A stretch of DNA of 64,000 bases from Blautia sp. (GTDB lineage Bacteria; Bacillota; Clostridia; Lachnospirales; Lachnospiraceae), in NCBI GenBank assembly GCA_029257775.1, contig JARIAQ010000023.1, positions 1-64,000 of the forward strand, written 5' to 3'. Of this stretch, positions 16,196 through 25,783 are shown piece after piece. The position numbers and the translations under genes are program-made. Each line of letters begins with the position of its first letter. The first letter of the stretch is position 1. A model generated the notes under the pieces. The model made no database searches. It was given only the letters and a program-made list of their open reading frames with translations, and had not been told where the DNA came from.

Positions 16196-16224
16196 ATTCT
16201 ATCCATGACACTTTTTATAAGCAG
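16196..16224 (-). promoter_or_regulatory. Possible promoter of pnp
   Basis: On the minus strand -10 TAGAAT (16196-16201) would start transcription at about 16189, at the base of the leader hairpin. The -35 (CTGCTT, 16219-16224) is poor, and a GACACT/AGTGTC inverted repeat (16207-16228) overlaps it. Confidence 0.35.
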
Positions 16225-16234
16225 TGTCTTGCGT

Positions 16235-16261
16235 AAAAAAAGGGCGGAAAACCTTCCGCCC
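16235..16261 (-). terminator. Strong terminator between rpsO and pnp
   Basis: On the minus strand GGGCGGAA pairs with TTCCGCCC around a 4-base loop and is followed by seven T residues. It lies 15 bases after the rpsO stop. Confidence 0.92.
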
Positions 16262-16276
16262 GTTCTCTGGTTCTGA

Positions 16277-16543
16277 TTATTTTCTAAGACCTAAACGCTC
16301 AATTAAAGAACGGTATCTTTCAATATCAGTTTTTTTCAGATATGCAAGTAATCCACGTCTCTGACCTACCATTTTCAGAAGACCACGTCTTGAATGATGA
16401 TCTTTATGATTTACTTTTAAGTGCTCTGTAAGTTCCTGAATTCTTGCTGTTAAAACAGCTACCTGTACTTCTGGTGAACCTGTATCACCTGGTGTTCTTG
16501 CATATTCTGCCATGATTGCCTGTTTCTTTTCTTTAGAAATCAT
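16277..16543 (-). CDS. rpsO: 30S ribosomal protein S15
   Basis: S15 binds 16S rRNA at the central-domain three-way junction and is an early protein in small-subunit assembly. The 88-residue product has the family signature [16 protein letters not shown] and HRRGLLKM-like [18 protein letters not shown]. The ATG at 16543 follows a GGAGG, which rules out the ATG five codons upstream. It has its own promoter and terminator and a leader of about 85 bases that can fold. Confidence 0.96.
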   Translation of the reverse strand: MISKEKKQAIMAEYARTPGDTGSPEVQVAVLTARIQELTEHLKVNHKDHHSRRGLLKMVGQRRGLLAYLKKTDIERYRSLIERLGLRK

Positions 16544-16630
16544 TTTGTTTTCCTCCATTATTTTAATCTAATCGCCGATAATTAAGGAACGGTTGGAGAT
16601 TCCAATTTCTGAATTACGGCTAATTTCAAC
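16544..16630 (-). promoter_or_regulatory. Possible S15 autoregulatory leader
   Basis: On the minus strand GCCG and AATT (16617-16620, 16612-16615) pair with AATT and CGGC (16580-16583, 16574-16577) and enclose a TTGGA-ATC-TCCAA hairpin (16593-16605). S15 is known to repress its own mRNA through leader structures in several bacteria; whether this fold does so is inference. Confidence 0.45.
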
Positions 16631-16636
16631 GTTTTG

Positions 16637-16665
16637 AGTATAGCATATTGAACATTGCTTGTAAA
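16637..16665 (-). promoter_or_regulatory. Promoter of rpsO
   Basis: On the minus strand -35 TTTACA (16660-16665) and -10 TATACT (16637-16642), spacer exactly 17 bases. Confidence 0.85.
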
Positions 16666-16676
16666 GACATTTCTAT

Positions 16677-17435
16677 TTAAAAAAATCGTGATCCACTTAC
16701 AGCATGTGCCCGATATAGGTTCGAAACCTTAATACCCGATGCCGAACTGCTAGCATGTACCACTTTTCCTTCTCCAATATACATTACCACATGGTAAACC
16801 AAACCATTTTCAGCATAAAAAATCAAATCCCCTGGTAAAGCTTCTTCTACCGAAATTCTAGTTCCTGCATTGGCTTGATCCGCAGCAACTCTCGGTAATA
16901 AAACACCAAATTTTTTATAAATGCTTTGCACAAATCCAGAGCAATCAGCACCATTGGTTAAACTAGTTCCTCCCCATACATAAGGATTCCCCACAAATTG
17001 CAAGGCAAAGTCTACGATTTCTTTTCGTTTTCCACTTACATCTGCGGTCACAGGCATATCTTCCTTTTGTTCCAAAGAATAAGCATACTGGACTTCTAGA
17101 CGATTTGTAGCTTTTAAATATTCCTCTTTGGTAAAACCGGTTTTTAAATAATCGCCAAAAACGTATCCCGAAATCTCATCTGAAGTAACGTAACACCACT
17201 CACCCTCCCAACGTTCAATTTCACAATACCCTTCCTTAGGGATCTGTGCTATGATCTGATACTGCTTACCTGCACCTTTTCGAATATTAAGGCATGTATT
17301 AACATTTGCATAAGCACCATTCTTTTCCATTTGTTTTTCAGGCACCGCCCATACATTTTCTTTTGAGATAGGTATTCCTGCTAAAATAGCTCCCGATAAC
17401 ATCATAATAACTTTTATTTTTCCTTTATTCCGCAT
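16677..17435 (-). CDS. Secreted NlpC/P60 peptidoglycan hydrolase with SH3 domain
   Basis: A 252-residue exported protein: a basic N-terminus and hydrophobic segment (about residues 5-29, IKVIMMLSGAILAGI) form a signal peptide, a bacterial SH3 domain follows (about 42-100, NVNTCLNIRKGAGKQY), and the NlpC/P60 domain fills residues 130-252. The catalytic Cys (NGADCSGFV), His (VYHVVMYIG) and third polar residue (HASSSASG) are visible. It probably cleaves D-Glu-gamma-diaminopimelate-type bonds in stem peptides. The stop codon lies just beyond the rpsO promoter region; it may be the last gene behind the Na/Pi transporter only by position, as a terminator separates them. Confidence 0.88.
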   Translation of the reverse strand: MRNKGKIKVIMMLSGAILAGIPISKENVWAVPEKQMEKNGAYANVNTCLNIRKGAGKQYQIIAQIPKEGYCEIERWEGEWCYVTSDEISGYVFGDYLKTGFTKEEYLKATNRLEVQYAYSLEQKEDMPVTADVSGKRKEIVDFALQFVGNPYVWGGTSLTNGADCSGFVQSIYKKFGVLLPRVAADQANAGTRISVEEALPGDLIFYAENGLVYHVVMYIGEGKVVHASSSASGIKVSNLYRAHAVSGSRFF

Positions 17436-17467
17436 AATATATCCCTTTCCTTAGACTTTTGGTCATA

Positions 17468-17501
17468 ATAAAAGCCTAAGAGAATATTTTCCCTTAGGCT
17501 T
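17468..17501 (-). terminator. Terminator of the Na/Pi cotransporter gene
   Basis: On the minus strand AAGCCTAAG pairs with CTTAGGCTT around a loop of about 13 bases, followed by TTATT. Confidence 0.8.
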
Positions 17502-17523
17502 ATCTTGTGTATATTATACTTTT

Positions 17524-19158
17524 TTATTCTTCTGGTTCTTTATCTAAAATGGAAAATGCAATATTCGTAGCATGATCTGCCACTCTCTCCAATCCTGAAA
17601 TAATATCAGAAAACAGCATTCCCGCTTCCTGTCTGCATTCACCTTTTTTCAATCTTTCTACATGAGCTTCCTGCAAATCTCTCTCCATTTGATCAATTCC
17701 ATCTTCTAAGTCAAGAATTTCCTGAAGATGTTCCTTGCTGTTATTAGAAAACATATCAAGAGAATAATTGGTGATTTTAATAACTCTGTCTAGCATCTCT
17801 AAAAGTTCTGACACCGCTTCTTTACTAAAAGAAATATTTTTCTCTTTTCGTAATACTGCTGACTCTGCTGCATTTTCTGCATGATCTCCAATTCTCTCAA
17901 TATCATTTACTACATGGAATAGACCACCTATATTTTTCATATCATCAATAGGTAAGGTGCTTTGGCTGATTTTTACCAGATAATCTGTAATCGCATGGTT
18001 CATGTAATTAATTTTCTGTTCTGTTTCGTAAACCTCCTGTATAGCTTTATCCTCTGGCTTAATCAAAACATTCACAGCTTTTTTCAAATTCTCCACAGCC
18101 ATATTTCCCATACGTTCTAATTCTTTTATAACTTCTACAACTGCTGTATTCGGTGAAAATACACTGGAAGGACCTATGTATTCCAACTGGAATCCTTCTT
18201 TCTTTTCTCCATCTGCATTATCTGGCACAAGCAAATAAGTAAGCTTTACAATCCACTGCGCAAATGGGAATAAAAGAACCACCTGGAAAACTTTAAAGAA
18301 TGTATGCGCATTTGCCACACTTCTTCCAATATTATCGCCAGAAATTCCTCGAATTCCAGCTTCAATCCAACTTTCTCCAAATAACAAAATTGTTGCAATT
18401 ACAACTGTTCCTATTACATTAAACAGAAAGTGTATCATTGCCGCACGTTTTGCATCTTTGTTTCCACTAATACTTGCTAATAATGCAGTCGTACAGGAAC
18501 CGATGTTACAACCTAAAATAATATAAAAACATATCCACAAAGGCAAAAGACCTTGCTGCGCCATCAAAAGCACAATACTAACTGTAACCGATGAGCTCTG
18601 AATGATTGCTGTAATAATAAATCCAATGATAATTCCTAAAAATGGATTATTAATGCCATGAAGAAGATCGACAACAAAAGGAGATTCTTTCATTCCTTCC
18701 ATACTCCCTGACATCAAAGACAATCCCATAAATAAAACACCAAATCCTAATACTACTTCACCAATCTGTTTTACTTTATTGTTTTTGCAAAACATAGTGA
18801 TAATTACACCAAGTATTAAAAATATAGGTGCTGCTTGAGATAAATTAAATGCAACCAACTGAGATGTAATAGTAGTACCCACATTTGCACCCATAATTAC
18901 ACCTGCAGCCTGAACTAAATTCATTAGTCCTGCATTTACAAAGCTAACCACCATAACTGTCGTTGCACTTGATGACTGTACAATAGCACAAAAAAGCATA
19001 CCAAACAGCATACCAATAAATCGGTTTTTCGTGAAGAAGTCAAGAAAACTCCTCATCTTTGCTCCTGCTGCCTTCTCAATACTGTCTCCCATAACGGTCA
19101 TTCCATATAAAAATAGGCCAAGACCGCCTATCAGCGACAATAGGTTTTCTATATTCAT
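17524..19158 (-). CDS. Na/Pi cotransporter family protein with PhoU-like tail
   Basis: A 544-residue protein of the NptA/PNaS family. The membrane part (about 1-310) is an inverted repeat whose two halves each carry the QSSS motif (FCAIVQSSSATTVM and IIQSSSVTVSIV) typical of sodium-phosphate cotransporters. The cytosolic part (about 335-540) has two PhoU-like helical bundles (IERIGDHAENAAES and LERVADHATNIAFS). It probably moves phosphate with sodium; the PhoU part may regulate it. It starts after GAAGGAG and has no phosphate-regulon neighbours. Confidence 0.9.
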   Translation of the reverse strand: MNIENLLSLIGGLGLFLYGMTVMGDSIEKAAGAKMRSFLDFFTKNRFIGMLFGMLFCAIVQSSSATTVMVVSFVNAGLMNLVQAAGVIMGANVGTTITSQLVAFNLSQAAPIFLILGVIITMFCKNNKVKQIGEVVLGFGVLFMGLSLMSGSMEGMKESPFVVDLLHGINNPFLGIIIGFIITAIIQSSSVTVSIVLLMAQQGLLPLWICFYIILGCNIGSCTTALLASISGNKDAKRAAMIHFLFNVIGTVVIATILLFGESWIEAGIRGISGDNIGRSVANAHTFFKVFQVVLLFPFAQWIVKLTYLLVPDNADGEKKEGFQLEYIGPSSVFSPNTAVVEVIKELERMGNMAVENLKKAVNVLIKPEDKAIQEVYETEQKINYMNHAITDYLVKISQSTLPIDDMKNIGGLFHVVNDIERIGDHAENAAESAVLRKEKNISFSKEAVSELLEMLDRVIKITNYSLDMFSNNSKEHLQEILDLEDGIDQMERDLQEAHVERLKKGECRQEAGMLFSDIISGLERVADHATNIAFSILDKEPEE

Positions 19159-19199
19159 TTTTCTCTCCTTCGTAAAAAAAAGATTTTTTAATCTTTACT

Positions 19200-20150
19200 T
19201 TATGATAATCGAAGTTCTGATACTTGTCCATATTCTTTTTCAAGAAAAGCTCGAGCAATTTCTACATCTATGTCTAATTGTGCCTTTAAGTCCGATAAAG
19301 AATCGAATTTTTTCTCAGAACGCAAATATTTGTAAAACCACACTTCTGCTTCCTGCCCATATAAATTTTCATTGCAGTTAAAAAGATAGGTTTCTACTCC
19401 AATAAAGTTTTCTTTTACCGTAGGTTTATATCCCACATTTGTAATTCCAGAATAAGCTTTTCCTCCAATAAAAGACCGTGTGACATACACTCCATTAGGG
19501 GGAAGTTTTTTAATTGGTAAAGGGATTAGGTTTGCAGTAGGAACTCCTATAGTTCTTCCAAGCTGTCTTCCATGAACAATTTCCCCTTTGATAAAATAAG
19601 GATAGCCTAGTAAACTTTGTACTTTTTCCATTCGCCCTTGCTCTAACTCTTCTCGAATATACGTACTACTAATTTCCCTTTCACCATCTTTTTCTTTTTC
19701 GATGATTTCTACCTCAAATCCATATTTTTCACCTAAGGAAAAAAGCAATTGTGGAGTGCCACTACGATTATGCCCAAAACGAAAATCAGATCCAATTGCT
19801 AAATATTCTGCATGAAGTCTATCCACCAAATACTCTTTTACAAAAGCTTCCGGTTCCATATTCATTAATTCCTCTGTAAAGGGACATTCTGCTAAAATAT
19901 CTACATGAAGTGCCTCTGCAACTTCTCTTTTTTCCTCATAAGTCAAAAGCAGCTTTGGCACACATTTTTGCTGATAAGCTTTACAAGATAAATCAAAAGT
20001 AAAGATCACGGTACGACAATTTTCATTGTGCCTACGTCTAATACGTTCCACCAGCTTTTGATGGCCTCTATGAAATCCATCAAACTTCCCTAGCGTAACT
20101 GCACTTCTTATACCGAAATCTAAATGAGGTACTTCTGTTGTATAAATCAT
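19200..20150 (-). CDS. ribF: Bifunctional riboflavin kinase / FAD synthetase
   Basis: RibF phosphorylates riboflavin to FMN and adenylates it to FAD. The 316-residue product has the N-terminal nucleotidyltransferase (about 1-185, with TLGKFDGFHRGHQKL and the SSTYIR motif) and the C-terminal flavokinase (about 190-310, with GRTIGVPTANL and GVY). It follows truB by 15 bases and starts after GAAGGAG, the usual truB-ribF order at the end of the rimP-nusA-infB cluster. No FMN riboswitch was seen. Confidence 0.95.
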   Translation of the reverse strand: MIYTTEVPHLDFGIRSAVTLGKFDGFHRGHQKLVERIRRRHNENCRTVIFTFDLSCKAYQQKCVPKLLLTYEEKREVAEALHVDILAECPFTEELMNMEPEAFVKEYLVDRLHAEYLAIGSDFRFGHNRSGTPQLLFSLGEKYGFEVEIIEKEKDGEREISSTYIREELEQGRMEKVQSLLGYPYFIKGEIVHGRQLGRTIGVPTANLIPLPIKKLPPNGVYVTRSFIGGKAYSGITNVGYKPTVKENFIGVETYLFNCNENLYGQEAEVWFYKYLRSEKKFDSLSDLKAQLDIDVEIARAFLEKEYGQVSELRLS

Positions 20151-20165
20151 AGTTTCTCCTTCACC

Positions 20166-21062
20166 TCATTGAAAATCCTGAGGGGTACAAAATATAGTCA
20201 ATGGCTTATACTGGTGTTTGGAAGAATTCCATTCATAAATCCCAATAAAAATACCTGTACTAGTATACATACGCACTCTTATTCCAAGAGATTCATCTTT
20301 ACAAGGAATAGGATTTCCATTTTGTAGCATTTTATCAAAATCTGGCTGTGCAAAAAAAGTCGGATAGGAAGAAAACATTTCCTCAATAGACACAATTTTC
20401 TCATCTATTTGCCCATTTTGCACCAATTCTTCTATTTGAGATAATTTTAAACTATCTGCAATGGAAAAACGATCTACCTGTGTTCTGATTAAACTCTCCA
20501 TACAGCCCATACAACCAAGTTTTTCTCCAATATCATGACAAAGTGTACGAATGTAAGTACCTTTAGAACAAGTTACTGAAAATCGTACCAACGGCAACTG
20601 AATGGATAAAATTTTTATCTCATAAAAAGTAACGGGTCTTGGCTGACGTTCAATTTCAATTCCCTCTCTAGCAAGTTCATATAACTTTTTCCCTTGTACT
20701 TTTAATGCGGAATACATAGGTGGCACTTGCTGTTGGTCTCCTAAAAATTTCGCCATACATTCTTCTACATCAGCTGGAGAAACTTCCACAGAACATTTTT
20801 TTAAAATCTTCCCCGTAATGTCCTGAGTATCTGTTTCTATCCCTAGATGAAGAACTGCCTCATAACTTTTTCTTTTATCTGTTAATAAAGAACAAAGTTT
20901 TGTACCTTTTCCAAGGCAAACAGGCAAAACACCTTCTGCATCTGGATCCAGCGTCCCTGTATGCCCAATCTTCTTTTGCTTTAAAATACCTCGAAGCTTT
21001 GCAACCACATCATGGGAAGTATAGCCTTTTTCTTTATAAACATTAATGATTCCGTTTTTCAT
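20166..21062 (-). CDS. truB: tRNA pseudouridine(55) synthase
   Basis: TruB makes pseudouridine 55 in the T-arm of tRNAs. The 298-residue product carries the catalytic GTLDPDAEGVLPVCLG (Asp39), the KPRPV-like QPRPVTFYE segment and CSKGTYIRTLCHDIGE. A short C-terminal extension (about 240-298) is PUA-like. Only two bases separate it from nrnA, and it is followed by ribF. Confidence 0.96.
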   Translation of the reverse strand: MKNGIINVYKEKGYTSHDVVAKLRGILKQKKIGHTGTLDPDAEGVLPVCLGKGTKLCSLLTDKRKSYEAVLHLGIETDTQDITGKILKKCSVEVSPADVEECMAKFLGDQQQVPPMYSALKVQGKKLYELAREGIEIERQPRPVTFYEIKILSIQLPLVRFSVTCSKGTYIRTLCHDIGEKLGCMGCMESLIRTQVDRFSIADSLKLSQIEELVQNGQIDEKIVSIEEMFSSYPTFFAQPDFDKMLQNGNPIPCKDESLGIRVRMYTSTGIFIGIYEWNSSKHQYKPLTIFCTPQDFQ

Positions 21063-21064
21063 TT

Positions 21065-22027
21065 TTAATTCGCATCTTTCAATAATTGTTTTTCAATTGT
21101 TCGTAGCAAATTATTTATAGCATCATAAACAGATCCACACAAAGTGCATCCTGCTGCACGAATATGTCCGCCACCACCAAAATAAGACGCCACTTCATTT
21201 ACATCTACCTTACCATTGGAACGTAAGCTCACTTTAAACTCCTGTGTCTTTACTTCATAGAGAAAAATCGCAACTTCTACTCCCTTTGTTACACGTAACT
21301 GCTGTACAATTCCATCTAAATCTTTAGGTGTAACATGATAAAATTCCATGTCTTTTCTACGAATACTGCCGATAATACATTTTCCATTCAAAACCAGCAT
21401 ACTTTCCATGAGACATCTTCCTAAAATTTGATTCTGCACATAAGTTTTTTCGTAAAATGCACGATCTACAATTTTAGAAAAATCAATTCCTGTTTTCATC
21501 AGTTTTGCCGCAATTCCCATAGTTTCCGGTGTTGTACACGAATACTGAAAAACTCCTGTATCATTGATAATTCCCGTATAAATGGCTTCTGCGCAACTTC
21601 TTGTTACTTTTTCTTCATCTAAAAGTGTATACAAAAGCTCAGATGCAGAACTCGCCGAAGGGCAAAGTACATCAATATCAGCAAATCCTTTATTGCTAAT
21701 ATGATGATCAATACAAATTGTTTTCTTGGCCTTATCCAGCGCTTCAGTCACCACACCTACTCTGTCCTTTACACTTGTATCCAAAATAAAGATTACATCA
21801 TAGATTTTGTTTTTGTCTAATTCATTTTTTACTTCATGAATAGAGTCTAAGAAAGAAAAGGCTTCTTTTACTTCCTCCAGATATACATCAGCTTCTATTT
21901 CTGGATAATTTGCTTTTAGATACAAATATAATCCCATACAGGAGCCTACACAGTCACCATCCGGTCTTACATGACCGGCAATGGCTACTGTCTTTACTCC
22001 CTCTAATTCATTGGTAATCTTCTCCAT
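21065..22027 (-). CDS. nrnA: DHH-family oligoribonuclease/pAp phosphatase (NrnA-like)
   Basis: A 320-residue DHH-DHHA1 phosphoesterase. The N-terminal DHH domain has GHVRPDGDCVGS (motif I), FILDTSVKDRVG (motif II) and CIDHHISNKGFAD (motif III); the C-terminal DHHA1 domain has the GGGGHIRAAG motif. NrnA degrades short RNAs and dephosphorylates pAp. The frame opens earlier, but the ATG at 22027 follows AGGAGGTG. It overlaps rbfA by 20 bases, consistent with coupling inside the translation cluster. Confidence 0.9.
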   Translation of the reverse strand: MEKITNELEGVKTVAIAGHVRPDGDCVGSCMGLYLYLKANYPEIEADVYLEEVKEAFSFLDSIHEVKNELDKNKIYDVIFILDTSVKDRVGVVTEALDKAKKTICIDHHISNKGFADIDVLCPSASSASELLYTLLDEEKVTRSCAEAIYTGIINDTGVFQYSCTTPETMGIAAKLMKTGIDFSKIVDRAFYEKTYVQNQILGRCLMESMLVLNGKCIIGSIRRKDMEFYHVTPKDLDGIVQQLRVTKGVEVAIFLYEVKTQEFKVSLRSNGKVDVNEVASYFGGGGHIRAAGCTLCGSVYDAINNLLRTIEKQLLKDAN

Positions 22028-22394
22028 CTTCCTGCACCTCCTCTTTTCCGGTGACTTCGTCAATCAATCTTGACATAGCAACACCGTACTCAATAGACTC
22101 GTCTAAAATAAAACGAATTTCCGGAGTATTTCTAAGATTAATACTTTTTGCAAGCTGTCTACGGATATATCCTTCTGCGCTTTTTAACCCTGCAATGGTA
22201 TTATTTTTTGCTTCTTCATTCCCCATAACACTGATATAAGCTCTACATGTTTTTAAATCTGGAGCTACTTCTACTGCTGTCACAGATGTCATAGGATGAA
22301 TTCTCGGATCTTTAATCCCTTCCCGAATTAAATTGGCCAGTTCATGCTGAACTTCCGCATTTACTCGGGTATTTTTAATACTATTTTTTCTCAT
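22008..22394 (-). CDS. rbfA: 30S ribosome-binding factor A
   Basis: RbfA binds the 30S subunit and helps mature the 5' end of 16S rRNA. The 128-residue product is a single KH-like domain with the family's RVNAEVQHELANLI start and IRRQLAKSINLRNTPEIRFILDESIEYG. It follows infB by 26 bases and overlaps nrnA. Confidence 0.95.
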   Translation of the reverse strand: MRKNSIKNTRVNAEVQHELANLIREGIKDPRIHPMTSVTAVEVAPDLKTCRAYISVMGNEEAKNNTIAGLKSAEGYIRRQLAKSINLRNTPEIRFILDESIEYGVAMSRLIDEVTGKEEVQEDGEDYQ

Positions 22395-22420
22395 GATTTC
22401 CTTTCCGCTCTTTCAAGCTT

Positions 22421-25174
22421 CTATCTTGGAACTTCCACCATAATATATGCTTCTACTCTGTCTTCTTCTTTAATGTCATTAAAATCTTCAAATACAAGAC
22501 CACATTCGTATCCTGCTTTTACCTCTTTTACGTCATCTTTAAAACGTTTCAAAGAAGCCAATTCACCTTCAAAAATCTGTTCGCCTTCTCTAGTGATTCG
22601 TACCTTACAATTTCTTTGGAAAATACCATCTAACACATAAGAACCTGCAATATTTCCAACACCTGATGCTTTGAAAATCTGGCGTACTTCTGCATGACCG
22701 ATAACTTTTTCTTCAAATACCGGATCCAGCATACCTTTCATAGCAGCCTCTACATCTTCAATAGCTTGATAAATCACGCGGTATAAACGCAAATCAACAC
22801 CTTCTTGTTCTGCAACGGATTTTGCAGTTGCATCTGGCCTTACGTTAAAACCAATAATAATAGCATTAGAAGCACTTGCTAATGTAACATCAGATTCATT
22901 AATCGCACCAACACCACCGTGAATTACTTTTACAACAACTTCTTCATTGGAAAGTCTTACAAGACTCTGTTTTACTGCTTCCACAGAACCTTGAACGTCT
23001 GCTTTTACAATCAATGGCAGTTCTTTCAAATTACCTGCCTGAATTTGACTGAACAAATCATCCAGAGACATTTTTGCTTTTGTTTCCTCCAGAAGACGAT
23101 TTTTGTTTTCTGATACAAAGGTTGCCGCAAAATTTTTCGCTTCTTTATCATTTTCTGTAACAACCAGAATTTCTCCTGCATTTGGTACATCACTTAATCC
23201 TAAAATTTCTACCGGTGTAGAAGGACCTGCTTCTTTTACCTTTTTGCCCTTATCATCAATCATAGCACGCACTTTACCAGAACATGCTCCAGCTGCAATA
23301 AAGTCACCTACACATAGTGTTCCCTTCTGTACTAAAATAGTTGCCACAGGACCTTTTCCTTTATCCAACTCTGCCTCAATTACAAGACCTCTTGCTCTTC
23401 TGTTTGGATTTGCTTTTAATTCTGCGACTTCAGCAGTCAAAAGAATCATTTCCAAAAGAGTGTCAATTCCTTCTCCTGTATGAGCAGAAACAGGAACAAA
23501 AATAGTACTTCCACCCCAGTCTTCTGGAATTAATTCGTATTCAGATAACTCTTGCTTTACTCTTTCGATATTTGCACTTGGCTTATCAATTTTATTAATT
23601 GCAACAATGATTTCTACACCTGCAGCCTTTGCATGGTTAATTGCCTCCACAGTCTGTGGCATAACACCATCATCTGCTGCTACTACTAAAATTGCAATAT
23701 CCGTTGCATTTGCACCACGCATACGCATTGCAGTAAAGGCCTCATGTCCCGGTGTATCCAAGAAAGTAATTTTTTCTCCGTTTACACTTACCATATAAGC
23801 ACCAATATGCTGTGTAATACCACCTGCTTCACGGTCTGTTACATGAGTTTTTCTAATGCAGTCCAAGAGAGATGTTTTACCATGGTCAACATGACCCATA
23901 ACACATACAACTGGTGGTCTGGATACTAATGTAGCTGCATCTTCCTCTTCTTCTTTTAAAAGTTCTTCAATTACATCTACTTTTTCTTCCTGCTCTGCAA
24001 TAATATCATACTCCAAAGCAATCTCCTGTGCCTTTTCAAAATCAATCTCATGGTTCACTGTAACCATAACACCCTCTAAGAAAAGTTTTTTCACAATAAC
24101 GGATGGCTGCATTTTCATTTTTTCAGCCAATTCGCGAATAGTCATTTTTTCTGGAAGTGTAATTTCTTTTACTTCTTCTTTCTTTTCTTCCTTCGGATGA
24201 GATACTGGCTTCTGAAGTTGCATTGCTTTCGGAATTTTCTGTACCTGTCTACGTCCTCCCTGATTTGGACGCTTTCCTTGATTTTGATATTCGTCTCTAC
24301 GATTGTCTTTTTTCTTATTTTCTCTATTTGCCTTACGGCTGTCTTTCTCCACAAATTCTAATTTTGGAGCATCAAATTTAGCGGACTGTTCACGTCTACT
24401 ATCATTTCCTCTATTATCATTTCTTCCGCCAAAACGTCCGTTTCCTCGTTCTCCCTGATTATTTCCAAAACGGTTTCCTGAACGCTCTGTATTACCATTA
24501 TTATTGAAACGATTACCCTGACGATTTTCCCCATTTCGATTAAATCGATTATTTGGGCGTCCTTCCTGATTATTATTTCCATTATAACGATTGTTATTTG
24601 GTCGGTTTTCTCCGTTCTGACGATTATTTGGGCGTCCTTCACCATTTGTATTAAATCGATTGTTTGGTCGGCTCTGACGATTTTCCCCATTCTGACGATT
24701 ATTGTTTGGTCGATTTTCGCTATTTTTATTAAAACGGTTGTTTGGTCGGCTTTCTCCTCCATTATTATTACGATTGCCCTGACGGCTTTCTCCGTTTTCT
24801 TTATAACGATTATTATTTGGTCGATTATTATTTCTATTTTCCTGTTTCAAATCCTGTGTCCCTCTGTTCTCTTCGCTTCTATTCTCCTGTGATTTCTGTT
24901 TCTTTTCAGATGTATGGCTGGCATTCTGAGGGCGGAATACCTGAACAACTTTTTTCTTAGGTTTTTCACCATCTTCCTGTTTTGCAGAAAAATTTACGTT
25001 TTGGTTAATTTTGCTTCCCTTTTTATAATTATCCCTTACCATATTTGCATGTGTTTCGTCTACATTACTCATGTGACTAGTTAACTCTATATTTTTTGAT
25101 TTTAAAAAATCTAAAACCTCTTTATTTGTTTTGTTTACTTCCTTTGCCAGTTCGTAAACTCTTATTGTTGACAT
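22421..25174 (-). CDS. infB: Translation initiation factor IF-2
   Basis: IF-2 is the GTPase that delivers initiator tRNA and joins subunits. The 917-residue product has an N-terminal IF2N domain (about 1-50), a long disordered insert rich in Asn, Arg and Gly (about 112-260), a second IF2N domain (about 340-395), the G domain (GHVDHGKT at about 427-434, [14 protein letters not shown]), and domains II to IV. It starts after AAAAGGAGGG. The insert, made of repeated RPNNR and NGENR units, is unlike the charged Lys/Glu/Ala linkers of many IF-2 proteins. Confidence 0.96.
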   Translation of the reverse strand: MSTIRVYELAKEVNKTNKEVLDFLKSKNIELTSHMSNVDETHANMVRDNYKKGSKINQNVNFSAKQEDGEKPKKKVVQVFRPQNASHTSEKKQKSQENRSEENRGTQDLKQENRNNNRPNNNRYKENGESRQGNRNNNGGESRPNNRFNKNSENRPNNNRQNGENRQSRPNNRFNTNGEGRPNNRQNGENRPNNNRYNGNNNQEGRPNNRFNRNGENRQGNRFNNNGNTERSGNRFGNNQGERGNGRFGGRNDNRGNDSRREQSAKFDAPKLEFVEKDSRKANRENKKKDNRRDEYQNQGKRPNQGGRRQVQKIPKAMQLQKPVSHPKEEKKEEVKEITLPEKMTIRELAEKMKMQPSVIVKKLFLEGVMVTVNHEIDFEKAQEIALEYDIIAEQEEKVDVIEELLKEEEEDAATLVSRPPVVCVMGHVDHGKTSLLDCIRKTHVTDREAGGITQHIGAYMVSVNGEKITFLDTPGHEAFTAMRMRGANATDIAILVVAADDGVMPQTVEAINHAKAAGVEIIVAINKIDKPSANIERVKQELSEYELIPEDWGGSTIFVPVSAHTGEGIDTLLEMILLTAEVAELKANPNRRARGLVIEAELDKGKGPVATILVQKGTLCVGDFIAAGACSGKVRAMIDDKGKKVKEAGPSTPVEILGLSDVPNAGEILVVTENDKEAKNFAATFVSENKNRLLEETKAKMSLDDLFSQIQAGNLKELPLIVKADVQGSVEAVKQSLVRLSNEEVVVKVIHGGVGAINESDVTLASASNAIIIGFNVRPDATAKSVAEQEGVDLRLYRVIYQAIEDVEAAMKGMLDPVFEEKVIGHAEVRQIFKASGVGNIAGSYVLDGIFQRNCKVRITREGEQIFEGELASLKRFKDDVKEVKAGYECGLVFEDFNDIKEEDRVEAYIMVEVPR
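24395..24841 (-). repeat. Degenerate short repeats encoding the Asn/Arg/Gly-rich IF-2 insert
   Basis: Within infB, variants of the units RPNNR(F/Q)N and NGE(N/G)RP recur about a dozen times, and the DNA shows recurring 15- to 20-base blocks (for example cgattatttgggcgtcc and cgattgtttggtcggc). This looks like slippage-driven expansion inside a coding region. Confidence 0.8.
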
Positions 25175-25194
25175 ATATTGCCCTCCTTTTCATG

Positions 25195-25509
25195 TTAATA
25201 ACCCATTTTTTCTAATTTTTTTATCATTGCCATAGCAAAATTTTCATCTGTCACTCCAAGAGATGCACGATAATCTTTTCCAATGGCGCCTCCTAACTCC
25301 TCCTTTGTTCCCATGTTATATAAAGGCACTTCATAATATGTGCACATATCTTTAAACTTTTTTTTTGTATTTTCTGATGCGTCTTGTGCTGTAAAGACCA
25401 AAAAAACCTGTCCGGACTTTACTCCCTTTTCTGTTGCAAACTCACCACTTACAACTTTTCCTGCCTTTGCCGCCAGACCTAAAAAAGCCAGTTCTTTATT
25501 TTTGCTCAA
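25195..25509 (-). CDS. ylxQ: L7Ae/L30e-family RNA-binding protein YlxQ
   Basis: YlxQ belongs to the L7Ae/L30e/S12e/Gadd45 family of kink-turn binders. The 104-residue product has LGLAAKAGKVVSGEFATEKGVKSGQ at its start and the ASENTKKKF helix. The frame is open to an ATG at 25539, but TTG at 25509 sits 10 bases after AAAGGGAG and gives a start close to the usual family start. It overlaps ylxR by 14 bases and precedes infB, the standard position. Confidence 0.85.
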   Translation of the reverse strand: MSKNKELAFLGLAAKAGKVVSGEFATEKGVKSGQVFLVFTAQDASENTKKKFKDMCTYYEVPLYNMGTKEELGGAIGKDYRASLGVTDENFAMAMIKKLEKMGY

Positions 25510-25774
25510 TATTTTCAAACTCCCTTTCAAGGCTTTCATAAACCTCTTTTGGTATAGATACTTTTAAAGAACGTTCCAGTCCCTTATTTTTCGCAGCAGT
25601 TTGCAGACATTCCTTACAAAAACATAGATAAGCACCTCTTCCATTTTTACGGCCAGTAGTATCTAAAACAATTTCATTTTCAACTGTTTTTAATACACGC
25701 ATCATCTCTTTTTTGCTCTTCATTTCTCCGCAGCCTACACATTTGCGCATAGGAACTTTCTTTCCTGTACTCAT
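25496..25774 (-). CDS. ylxR: YlxR (DUF448) family protein
   Basis: A 92-residue YlxR protein with the conserved PMRKCVGCGEMKSKKEMMRV start, the DTTGRKNGRGAYLC core and a C-terminal basic helix. The family is thought to bind RNA or nucleoid DNA, and its location between nusA and ylxQ-infB is conserved in Firmicutes. It starts after AAGGTGAGC. Confidence 0.93.
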   Translation of the reverse strand: MSTGKKVPMRKCVGCGEMKSKKEMMRVLKTVENEIVLDTTGRKNGRGAYLCFCKECLQTAAKNKGLERSLKVSIPKEVYESLEREFENIEQK

Positions 25775-25783
25775 ACGCTCACC

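Noticed and set aside
24358-24762. A 134-codon open frame overlapping the IF-2 insert on the same strand
   Set aside because: It is an out-of-frame reading of the repeat-rich part of infB and has no ribosome binding site or recognisable family.
24395-24841. Recurring 15- to 20-base blocks that could suggest a CRISPR array
   Set aside because: The blocks are degenerate, lack unique spacers of constant length and lie in frame within infB.
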